From: Litoditis marina | Lineage: Eukaryota > Nematoda > Chromadorea > Rhabditida > Rhabditidae | DNA length: 64,000 nucleotides | NCBI GenBank assembly: GCA_964036275.1 | Contig: CAXIWQ010000121.1 | Span: 1-64,000 of the forward strand | Reading direction: 5' to 3' | Shown here: positions 51,741 to 61,489 of the stretch, one piece after another | Position numbering within the stretch: the first letter of the stretch is position 1 | How the letters are laid out: every line of letters starts with the position of its first letter | Translations under genes and position numbers: made by a program | Notes under the pieces: generated by a model | What the model saw: the letters and a program-made list of their open reading frames with translations, nothing else | Told to the model about the DNA's origin: nothing | Databases searched by the model: none

Positions 51741-54700
51741 ACCGCGTTATATCGTATTTTGTGGCTGTGTGCCACAGAATAGATAGTTGTATTGGGTTTT
51801 TCTAGCTGGGAACAACATACTTGATAGCCATATAAACTTTTTTCTGTAGCTGCACGGCAAAGAGTCAATAACCGCGTTAATTTGTCTTTTGTGGCTGTGC
51901 GCCACAGAATAGATTGTCGTATTAGGTTTTTGTAGCTGGGAGCAACAGATTTGATAGCCGTATAAACTGTTCTTTGTAGCTGCAAGGCAAAGAGTCGATA
52001 ACCGCGTTAATTCGTATTTTGTGGCTGTGCGCCACATAATAGATAGTCGTATCAGGTTTTTGTAGCTGGGAGCAACCTACTTGATAGCCGTATAACCTTT
52101 TTCCTGTAGCTGCACGGCAAAGAGTCAATAACCGCGTTAATTTGTCTTTTGTGGCTGTGCGCCACAGAATATAAAGTCGTATTAGGTTTTTGTAGCTGGG
52201 AGCAACAGACTTGATAGCCGTATGAACTTTTTTCTGTAGCTGCAAGGCAAAGAGGTAATAACCGCGTTAATTTGTCTTTTGTGGCTGTGCGCCACAGAAT
52301 AGATAGTCGTATCAGGTTTTTGTAGCTGGGAGCAACAGACTTGATAGCCGTATGAACTTTTTTCTGTAGCTGCAAGGCAAAGAGGTAATAACCGCGTTAA
52401 TTCGTATTTTGTGGCTGTGCGCCACAGGATATAAAGTCGTATTAGGTTTTTGTAGCCATGAGCAACAGATTTGATAGCCGTATGAAATGTTCTCTGTAAC
52501 TACAAGGCAAAGAGTCAATAGCCGCGTTAATTTGTATTTTGTGGCTGTGCGCCACAGAATATAAAGTCGTATTAGGTTTTTGTAGCTGGGAGCAACAGAC
52601 TTGATAGCCGTATGAACTTTTTTCTGTAGCTGCAAGGCAAAGAGGTAATAACCGCGTTAATTTGTCTTTTGTGGCTGTGCGCCACAGAATATAAAGTCGT
52701 ATTAGGTTTTTGTAGCTGGGAGCAACAGACTTGATAGCCGTATAAAAATTTTTTTTGTAGCTGCAAGGCAAAGAGGTAATAACCGCGTTAATTTGTCTTT
52801 TGTGGCTGTGCGCCACAGAATATAAAGTCGTATTAGGTTTTTGTAGCTGGGAGCAACAGATTTGATAGCCGTATGAAATGTTCTCTGTAACTACAAGGCA
52901 AAGAGTCAATAGCCGCGTTAATTTGTATTTTGTGGCTGTGCGCCACAGAATATAAAGTCGTATTATGTTTTTGTAGTTGGAAGCAACAGACTTGATAGCC
53001 GTATGATTTTTTTTTGTAGCTGCAAGTCAAAAGGTCAATAACCGCGTTAATTCGTCTTTGTGGCTGTGCGCCCCAGAATAGATTGTCGTATCAGGTTTTT
53101 GTAGCTGGGAGCAACAGACTTGATAGCCGTATGAACTTTTTTCTAAAGCTGCAAGGCAAAGAGGTAATAACCGCGTTAATTTGTCTTTTGTGGCTGTGCG
53201 CCACAGGATATAAAGTCGTATTAGGTTTTTGTAGCCATGAGCAACAGACTTGATAGCCGTATAAACTTTTTTCTGTAGCTGCAAGGCAAAGAGTCGATAA
53301 CCGCGTTATATCGTATTTTGTGGCTGTGTGCCACAGAATAGATAGTTGTATTGGGTTTTTCTAGCTGGGAACAACATACTTGATAGCCATATAAACTTTT
53401 TTCTGTAGCTGCACGGCAAAGAGTCAATAACCGCGTTAATTTGTATTTTGTGGCTGTGCGCCACAGAATAGATTGTCGTATTAGGTTTTTGTAGCTGGGA
53501 GCAACAGATTTGATAGCCGTATGAACTGTTCTCTGTAGCTGCAAGGCAAAGAGTCGATAACCGCGTCAATTCGTATTTTGTGGCTGTGCGCCACAGAATA
53601 GATAGTCGTATTAGGTTTTTGTAGCTGGGAGCAACATACTTGGTAGCCGTATAACCTTTTTCCTGTAGCTGCACGGCAAAGAGTCAATAACCGCGTTAAT
53701 TTGTCTTTTGTGGCTGTGCGCCACAGAATATAAAGTCGTATTAGGTTTTTGTAGCTTGGAGCAACAGACTTGATGGCCGTATGAACTTTTTTCTGTAGCT
53801 GCATGGCAAAGAAGTAATAACCGCGTTAATTTGTCTTTTGTGGCTGTGCGCCACAGAATAGATTGTCGTATCAGGTTTTTGTAGCTGGGAGCAACAGACT
53901 TGATAGCCGTATGAACTTTTCTCTGTAGCTGCAAGCCAACAAGTCGATAACCGCGATATTTCGTGTTTTGTGGCTGTGCGCCACAGAATAGATTGTCGTA
54001 TTAGGTTTTTGTAGCTGGGAGCAACAGATTTGATAGCCGTATGAACTGTTCTCTGTAGCTGCAAGGCAAAGAGTCGATAACCGCGTTAATTCGTATTTTG
54101 TGGCTGTGCGCCACAGAATAGATAGTCGTATCAGGTTTTTGTAGCTGGGAGCAACATACTTGATAGCCGTATAACCTTTTTCCTGTAGCTGCACGGCAAA
54201 GAGTCAATAACCGCGTTAATTTGTCTTTTGTGGCTGTGTGCCACAGAATATAAAGTCGTATTAGGTTTTTGTAGCTGGGAGCAACATACTTGATAGCCGT
54301 ATGAACTTTTTCTGTAGCTGCAAGGCAAAGAGGTAATAACCGCGTTAATGTGTCTTTTGTGGCTGTGCGCCACAGAATAGATTGTCGTATCAGGTTTTTG
54401 TAGCTGGGAGCAACAGACTTGATAGCCGTATGAACTTTTTTCTGTAGCTGCAAGGCAAAGAGGTAATAACCGCGTTAATTTGTCTTTTGTGGCTGTGCGC
54501 CACAGAATATAAAGTCGTATTATGTTTTTGTAGTTGGAAGCAACAGACTTGATAGCCGTATGATTTTTTTTTGTAGCTGCAAGTCAAAAGGTCAATAACC
54601 GCGTTAATTCGTCTTTGTGGCTGTGCGCCCCAGAATAGATTGTCGTATCAGGTTTTTGTAGCTGGGAGCAACAGACTTGATAGCCGTATGAACTTTTTTC

Positions 54701-56131
54701 TAAAGCTGCAAGGCAAAGAGGTAATAACCGCGTTAATTTGTCTTTTGTGGCTGTGCGCCACAGGATATAAAGTCGTATTAGGTTTTTGTAGCCATGAGCA
54801 ACAGACTTGATAGCCGTATAAACTTTTTTCTGTAGCTGCAAGGCAAAGAGTCGATAACCGCGTTATATCGTATTTTGTGGCTGTGTGCCACAGAATAGAT
54901 AGTTGTATTGGGTTTTTCTAGCTGGGAACAACATACTTGATAGCCATATAAACTTTTTTCTGTAGCTGCACGGCAAAGAGTCAATAACCGCGTTAATTTG
55001 TCTTTTGTGGCTGTGCGCCACAGAATAGATTGTCGTATTAGGTTTTTGTAGCTGGGAGCAACAGATTTGATAGCCGTATGAACTGTTCTCTGTAGCTGCA
55101 AGGCAAAGAGTCGATAACCGCGTCAATTCGTATTTTGTGGCTGTGCGCCACAGAATAGATAGTCGTATTAGGTTTTTGTAGCTGGGAGCAACATACTTGG
55201 TAGCCGTATAACCTTTTTCCTGTAGCTGCACGGCAAAGAGTCAATAACCGCGTTAATTTGTCTTTTGTGGCTGTGCGCCACAGAATATAAAGTCGTATTA
55301 GGTTTTTGTAGCTTGGAGCAACAGACTTGATGGCCGTATGAACTTTTTTCTGTAGCTGCATGGCAAAGAAGTAATAACCGCGTTAATTTGTCTTTTGTGG
55401 CTGTGCGCCACAGAATATATTGTCGTATCAGGTTTTTGTAGCTGGGAGCAACAGACTTGATAGCCGTATGAACTTTTCTCTGTAGCTGCAAGCCAACAAG
55501 TCGATAACCGCGATATTTCGTGTTTTGTGGCTGTGCGCCACAGAATAGATTGTCGTATTAGGTTTTTGTAGCTGGGAGCAACAGATTTGATAGCCGTATG
55601 AACTGTTCTCTGTAGCTGCAAGGCAAAGAGTCGATAACCGCGTTAATTCGTATTTTGTGGCTGTGCGCCACAGAATAGATAGTCGTATCAGGTTTTTGTA
55701 GCTGGGAGCAACATACTTGATAGCCGTATAACCTTTTTCCTGTAGCTGCACGGCAAAGAGTCAATAACCGCGTTAATTTGTCTTTTGTGGCTGTGTGCCA
55801 CAGAATATAAAGTCGTATTAGGTTTTTGTAGCTGGGAGCAACATACTTGATAGCCGTATGAACTTTTTCTGTAGCTGCAAGGCAAAGAGGTAATAACCGC
55901 GTTAATTTGTCTTTTGTGGCTGTGCGCCACAGAATAGATTGTCGTATCAGGTTTTTGTAGCTGGGAGCAACAGACTTGATAGCCGTATGAACTTTTTTCT
56001 GTAGCTGCAAGGCAAAGAGGTAATAACCGCGTTAATTCGTATTTTGTGGCTGTGCGCCACAGGATATAAAGTCGTATTAGGTTTTTGTAGCCATGAGCAA
56101 CAGACTTGATAGCCGTATAAACTTTTTTCTG

Positions 56132-56146
56132 TAGCTGCAGAGTCGA
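56132..56146 (+). other. 7 bp deletion marker (second copy)
   Basis: This is the same seven-base deletion as at 51,730, inside the second super-HOR copy. The landmark interval from 56,045 to 56,168 is 123 bp. Sharing of this rare event supports duplication of the whole 4.4 kb block. Confidence 0.85.
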
Positions 56147-59100
56147 TAACCGCGTTATATCGTATTTTGTGGCTGTGTGCCACAGAATAGATAGTTGTAT
56201 TGGGTTTTTCTAGCTGGGAACAACATACTTGATAGCCATATAAACTTTTTTCTGTAGCTGCACGGCAAAGAGTCAATAACCGCGTTAATTTGTCTTTTGT
56301 GGCTGTGCGCCACAGAATAGATTGTCGTATTAGGTTTTTGTAGCTGGGAGCAACAGATTTGATAGCCGTATGAACTGTTCTCTGTAGCTGCAAGGCAAAG
56401 AGTCGATAACCGCGTCAATTCGTATTTTGTGGCTGTGCGCCACAGAATAGATAGTCGTATTAGGTTTTTGTAGCTGGGAGCAACATACTTGGTAGCCGTA
56501 TAACCTTTTTCCTGTAGCTGCACGGCAAAGAGTCAATAACCGCGTTAATTTGTCTTTTGTGGCTGTGCGCCACAGAATATAAAGTCGTATTAGGTTTTTG
56601 TAGCTTGGAGCAACAGACTTGATGGCCGTATGAACTTTTTTCTGTAGCTGCATGGCAAAGAAGTAATAACCGCGTTAATTTGTCTTTTGTGGCTGTGCGC
56701 CACAGAATAGATTGTCGTATCAGGTTTTTGTAGCTGGGAGCAACAGACTTGATAGCCGTATGAACTTTTCTCTGTAGCTGCAAGCCAACAAGTCGATAAC
56801 CGCGATATTTCGTGTTTTGTGGCTGTGCGCCACAGAATAGATTGTCGTATTAGGTTTTTGTAGCTGGGAGCAACAGATTTGATAGCCGTATGAACTGTTC
56901 TCTGTAGCTGCAAGGCAAAGAGTCGATAACCGCGTTAATTCGTATTTTGTGGCTGTGCGCCACAGAATAGATAGTCGTATCAGGTTTTTGTAGCTGGGAG
57001 CAACATACTTGATAGCCGTATAACCTTTTTCCTGTAGCTGCACGGCAAAGAGTCAATAACCGCGTTAATTTGTCTTTTGTGGCTGTGTGCCACAGAATAT
57101 AAAGTCGTATTAGGTTTTTGTAGCTGGGAGCAACATACTTGATAGCCGTATGAACTTTTTCTGTAGCTGCAAGGCAAAGAGGTAATAACCGCGTTAATTT
57201 GTCTTTTGTGGCTGTGCGCCACAGAATAGATTGTCGTATCAGGTTTTTGTAGCTGGGAGCAACAGACTTGATAGCCGTATGAACTTTTTTCTGTAGCTGC
57301 AAGGCAAAGAGGTAATAACCGCGTTAATTCGTATTTTGTGGCTGTGCGCCACAGGATATAAAGTCGTATTAGGTTTTTGTAGCCATGAGCAACAGACTTG
57401 ATAGCCGTATAAACTTTTTTCTGTAGCTGCAAGGCAAAGAGTCGATAACCGCGTTATATCGTATTTTGTGGCTGTGTGCCACAGAATAGATAGTTGTATT
57501 GGGTTTTTCTAGCTGGGAGCAACATACTTGATAGCCATATAAACTTTTTTCTGTAGCTGCACGGCAAAGAGTCAATAACCGCGTTAATTTGTCTTTTGTG
57601 GCTGTGCGCCACAGAATATAAAGTCGTATTAGGTTTTTGTAGCTGGGAGCAACAGACTTGATAGCCGTATAAACTTTTTTTCTGTAGCTGCAAGGCAAAG
57701 AGGTAATAACCGCGTTAATTTGTCTTTTGTGGCTGTGCGCCACAGAATATAAAGTCGTATTAGGTTTTTGTAGCTGGGAGCAACAGATTTGATAGCCGTA
57801 TGAAATGTTCTCTGTAACTGCAAGGCAAAGAGTCAATAACCGCGTTAATTTGTATTTTGTGGCTGTGCGCCACAGAATATAAAGTCGTATTATGTTTTTG
57901 TAGTTGGAAGCAACAGACTTGATAGCCGTATGATTTTTTTTTGTAGCTGCAAGTCAAAATGTCAATAACCGCGTTAATTCGTCTTTGTGGCTGTGCGCCA
58001 CAGAATAGATTGTCGTATCAGGTTTTTGTAGCTGGGAGCAACAGACTTGATAGCCGTATAAACTTTTTTCTGTAGCTGCAAGGCAAAGAGGTAATAACCG
58101 CGTTAATTTGTCTTTTGTGGCTGTGCGCCACAGGATATAAAGTCGTATTAGGTTTTTGTAGCCATGAGCAACAGACTTGATAGCCGTATAAACTTTTTTC
58201 TGTAGCTGCAAGGCAAAGAGTCGATAACCGCGTTATATCGTATTTTGTGGCTGTGTGCCACAGAATAGATAGTTGTATTGGGTTTTTTTAGCTGGGAACA
58301 ACATACTTGATAGCCATATAAACTTTTTTCTGTAGCTGCACGGCAAAGAGTCAATAACCGCGTTAATTTGTCTTTTGTGGCTGTGCGCCACAGAATATAA
58401 AGTCGTATTAGGTTTTTGTAGCTGGGAGCAACAGACTTGATAGCCGTATAAACTTTTTTTCTGTAGCTGCAAGGCAAAGAGGTAATAACCGCGTTAATTT
58501 GTCTTTTGTGGCTGTGCGCCACAGAATATAAAGTCGTATTAGGTTTTTGTAGCTGGGAGCAACAGACTTGATAGCCGTATGAACTTTTTTCTGTAGCTGC
58601 AAGGCAAAGAGTCGATAACCGCGTTATATCGTATTTTGTGGCTGTGTGCCACAGAATAGATAGTTGTATTGGGTTTTTCTAGCTGGGAGCAACAGACTTG
58701 ATAGCCGTATGAACTTTTTTCTGTAGCTGCAAGGCAAAGAGGTAATAACCGCGTTAATTTGTCTTTTGTGGCTGTGCGCCACAGGATATAAAGTCGTATT
58801 AGGTTTTTGTAGCCATGAGCAACAGACTTGATAGCCGTATAAACTTTTTTCTGTAGCTGCAAGGCAAAGAGTCGATAACCGCGTTATATCGTATTTTGTG
58901 GCTGTGTGCCACAGAATAGATAGTTGTATTGGGTTTTTCTAGCTGGGAACAACATACTTGATAGCCATATAAACTTTTTTCTGTAGCTGCACGGCAAAGA
59001 GTCAATAACCGCGTTAATTTGTCTTTTGTGGCTGTGCGCCACAGAATAGATTGTCGTATCAGGTTTTTGTAGCTGGGAGCAACAGACTTGATAGCCGTAT

Positions 59101-60691
59101 GAACTTTTCTCTGTAGCTGCAAGCCAACAAGTCGATAACCGCGATATTTCGTGTTTTGTGGCTGTGCGCCACAGAATAGATTGTCGTATCAGGTTTTTGT
59201 AGCTGGGAGCAACAGATTTGATAGCCGTATGAAATGTTATCTGTAACTGCGAGGCAAAGAGTCAATAACCGCGTTAATTTGTCTTTTGTGGCTGTGCGCC
59301 ACAGAATATAAAGTCGTATTAGGTTTTCGTAGCTGGGAGCAACAGATTTGATAGCCGTATGAAATGTTCTCTGTAACTGCAAGGCAAAGAGTCAATAACC
59401 GCGTTAATTTGTATTTTGTGGCTGTGCGCCACAGAATATAAAGTCGTATTATGTTTTTGTAGTTGGAAGCAACAGACTTGATAGCCGTATGATTTTTTTT
59501 TGTAGCTGCAAGTCAAAATGTCAATAACCGCGTTAATTCGTCTTTGTGGCTGTGCGCCACAGAATAGATTGTCGTATTAGGTTTTTGTAGCTGGGAGCAA
59601 CAGATTTGATAGCCGTATGAAATGTTCTCTGTAACTGCGAGGCAAAGAGTCAATAACCGCGTTAATTTGTCTTTTGTGGCTGTGCGCCACAGAATAGATT
59701 GTCGTATCAGGTTTTTGTAGCTGGGAGCAACAGGCTTGATAGCCGTATGAACTTTTCTCTGTAGCTGCAAGCCAACAAGTCGATAACCGCGATATTTCGT
59801 GTTTTGTGGCTGTGCGCCACAGAATAGATTGTCGTATTATGTTTCTGTAGTTGGAAGCAACAGATTTGATATCCGTATGATTTTTTTTTGTAGCTGCAAG
59901 TCAAAATGTCAATAACCGCGTTAATTCGTCTTTGTGGCTGTGCGCCACAGAATAGATTGTCGTATCAGGTTTTTGTAGCTGGGAGCAACAGATTTGATAG
60001 CCGTATGAAATGTTATCTGTAACTGCGAGGCAAAGAGTCAATAACCGCGTTAATTCGTTTTTTGTGGCTGTGCGCCACAGAATATATAGTCGTATTAGGT
60101 TTTTGTAGCTGGGAGCAACAGACTTGATAGCCGTATGAACTGTTCTCTGTAGCTGCAAGGCAAAGAGTCGATAACCGCGTTAATTCGTATTTTGTGGCTG
60201 TGCGCCACAGAATAGATAGTCGTATTAGGTTTTTTTAGCTGGGAGCAACATACTTGATAGCCGTATAACCTTTTTCCTGTAGCTGCACGGCAAAGAGTCA
60301 ATAACCGCGTTAATTTGTCCTTTGTGGCTGTGCGCCACAGAATATAAAGTCGTATTAGGTTTTCGTAGCTGGGAGCAACAGACTTGATAGCCGTATGAAT
60401 TTTTTTCTGTAGCTGCAAGGCAAAGAGGTAATAACCGCGTTAATTTGTCTTTTGTGGCTGTGCGCCACAGAATAGATTGTCGTATCAGGTTTTTGTAGCT
60501 GGGAGCAACAGACTTGATAGCCGTATGAACTTTTCTCTGTAGCTGCAAGCCAACAAGTCGATAACCGCGATAATTCGTATTTTGTGGCTGTGCGCCACAG
60601 AATAGATTGTCGTATTAGGTTTTTGTAGCTGGGAGCAACAGATTTGATAGCCGTATGAACTGTTCTCTGTAGCTGCAAGGCAAAGAGTCGA

Positions 60692-60702
60692 TAACCGCGT
60701 TA
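60692..60702. other. Second short dyad TAACCGCGTTA (type copy)
   Basis: TAAC-CGC-GTTA is an 11 bp interrupted dyad ending 10 bp before the main palindrome in most monomers. It contains two CpG dinucleotides. In the monomer class marked CCAACAAGTCG the right arm is GATA instead of GTTA and the symmetry is lost (for example near 7,070, 8,350 and 14,850). In two left-edge monomers one C is missing, which makes a perfect 10 bp palindrome (35-44 and 1,079-1,088). With only 4 bp arms, it may simply be a chance property of the consensus. Confidence 0.5.
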
Positions 60703-60712
60703 ATTCGTATTT

Positions 60713-60729
60713 TGTGGCTGTGCGCCACA
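60713..60729. other. 17 bp interrupted palindrome (type copy of a per-monomer element)
   Basis: TGTGGC-TGTGC-GCCACA has two perfect 6 bp inverted arms around a 5 bp centre, and occurs once in nearly every monomer. In copies followed by AAAA the arms extend further with the preceding TTT, for example near 185. The centre varies (TGTGC or TGTGT) without touching the arms. Arm variants exist but are confined to particular monomer classes: GGTGGC or GGTGGA (315, 577, 12,267), CGTGGC (2,664, 9,401), TATGGC (1,489, 2,924), GCCATA (30,067 and its relatives). It could extrude as a small hairpin or bind a dimeric protein. Either role is inference. Confidence 0.8.
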
Positions 60730-61489
60730 GAATAGATTGTCGTATTAGGTTTTTGTAGCTGGGAGCAACAGATTTGATAGCCGTATGAACTTTTTTCTGT
60801 AGCTGCAAGGCAAAGAGGTAATAACCGCGTTAATTTGTCTTTTGTGGCTGTGCGCCACAGAATAGATTGTCGTATCAGGTTTTTGTAGCTGGGAGCAACA
60901 GACTTGATAGCCGTATGAACTTTTTTCTGTAGCTGCAAGGCAAAGAGTCGATAACCGCGTTAATTTGAATTTTGTGGCTGTGCGCCACAGAATAGATTGT
61001 CGTATCAGGTTTTTGTAGCTGGGAACAACATACTTGATAGCCGTATCAACTTTTTTCTGTAGCTGCAAAGCAAACAGTCGATAACCGCGTTAATTCGTAT
61101 TTTGTGGCTGTGCGCCACAGAATAGATTGTCGTATTATGTTTTTGTAGTTGGAAGCAACAGACTTGATAGCCGTATGATTTTTTTTTGTAGCTGCAAGTC
61201 AAAATGTCAATAACCGCGTTAATTCGTCTTTGTGGCTGTGCGCCACAGAATAGATTGTCGTATCAGGTTTTTGTAGCTGGGAGCAACAGACTTGATAGCC
61301 GTATGAACTTTTCTCTGTAGCTGCAAGCCAACAAGTCGATAACCGCGATATTTCGTGTTTTGTGGCTGTGCGCCACAGAATAAATTGTCGTATTATGTTT
61401 TTGTAGTTGGAAGCAACAGACTTGATAGCCGTATGATTTTTTTTTGTAGCTGCAAGTCAAAATGTCAATAACCGCGTTAATTCGTCTTT

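Larger units (their letters stand above)
47091..56300 (+). repeat. Super-HOR of ~34 monomers (4408 bp), two copies
   Basis: Copy 1 is about 47,090-51,890 and copy 2 about 51,890-56,300. Beyond the local 3-mer at 47.3-48.1 kb, every marker recurs at 4408 bp. CGCCCCAG landmarks lie at 48,660 and 53,068, and TTCTAAAGCTG at 48,733 and 53,141. A 7 bp deletion in GCTGCAGAGTCG occurs at 51,730 and 56,138. Left of the 3-mer the offset is 4798-4799 bp, because copy 1 has one extra 390 bp unit. Within each copy a 1557 bp (12-mer) unit is repeated (48,541 to 50,098; 52,950 to 54,506), followed by a 1292 bp unit carrying the deletion. The copies are nearly identical, which implies recent amplification. 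Confidence 0.85.
60669..60798 (+). repeat. Representative 130 bp monomer, made of three ~43 bp sub-units
   Basis: This copy matches the common consensus closely and serves as a type monomer. It divides into sub-unit 1 (60,669-60,713, 45 bp), sub-unit 2 (60,714-60,754, 41 bp) and sub-unit 3 (60,755-60,798, 44 bp). Each begins GTAGCTG or GTGGCTG and ends in a run of four to six T. On the consensus, sub-units 2 and 3 align without gaps at 30 of 41 positions. The first 35 bases of sub-units 1 and 3 align without gaps at 23 of 35. The monomer therefore looks like an ancient trimer of a ~43 bp unit, with the three parts now diverged and the 130 bp trimer acting as the unit of amplification. The monomer start is arbitrary; I placed it at GTAGCTGCAAGG. 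Confidence 0.85.
56301..61489 (+). repeat. Mosaic of segments copied from distant parts of the array
   Basis: 56,300-57,300 repeats 55,010-56,010 (offset 1292 bp). About 57,360-58,010 closely matches 38,020-38,670, some 19 kb away. About 60,100-60,750 matches 40,500-41,150. The rest mixes monomers with GTCGTATCAGG, CCAACAAGTCG and GTATTATG markers in no order seen elsewhere. One copy near 59,868 reads GATATCCGTATG. No gene or unique sequence. Confidence 0.75.

Noticed and set aside
47091..56300. Assembly duplication instead of a biological super-HOR
   Set aside because: Not fully excluded, but the two copies differ by a 390 bp unit and by scattered single bases, which a simple assembly error would not produce.
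60692..60715. Possible CENP-B box across CCGCGTTAATTCG
   Set aside because: The reverse form of the box needs CCCG followed at fixed spacing by CGAA. Here the first part is ACCG or CCGC, the spacing is one base off, and CGTA or CGTC stands in place of CGAA.
60669..60760. RNA polymerase III internal promoter or tRNA-derived repeat (TAGCTGCAAG resembles an A box)
   Set aside because: The A-box match fails at a key position and there is no B box (GGTTCGANNCC) in the monomer.
60775..60800. TATA-like motifs (GTATAAAC, GAATATATAG) as promoters
   Set aside because: They are ordinary monomer variants repeated across the array, with no transcript, gene or other promoter element beside them. Satellite transcription is possible but not shown by the sequence.
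60713..60800. Palindrome followed by a T-run as an intrinsic bacterial terminator
   Set aside because: The T-run does not directly follow the stem, the stem is only 6 bp, it is present in every monomer, and the setting is a eukaryotic-type satellite with no genes.
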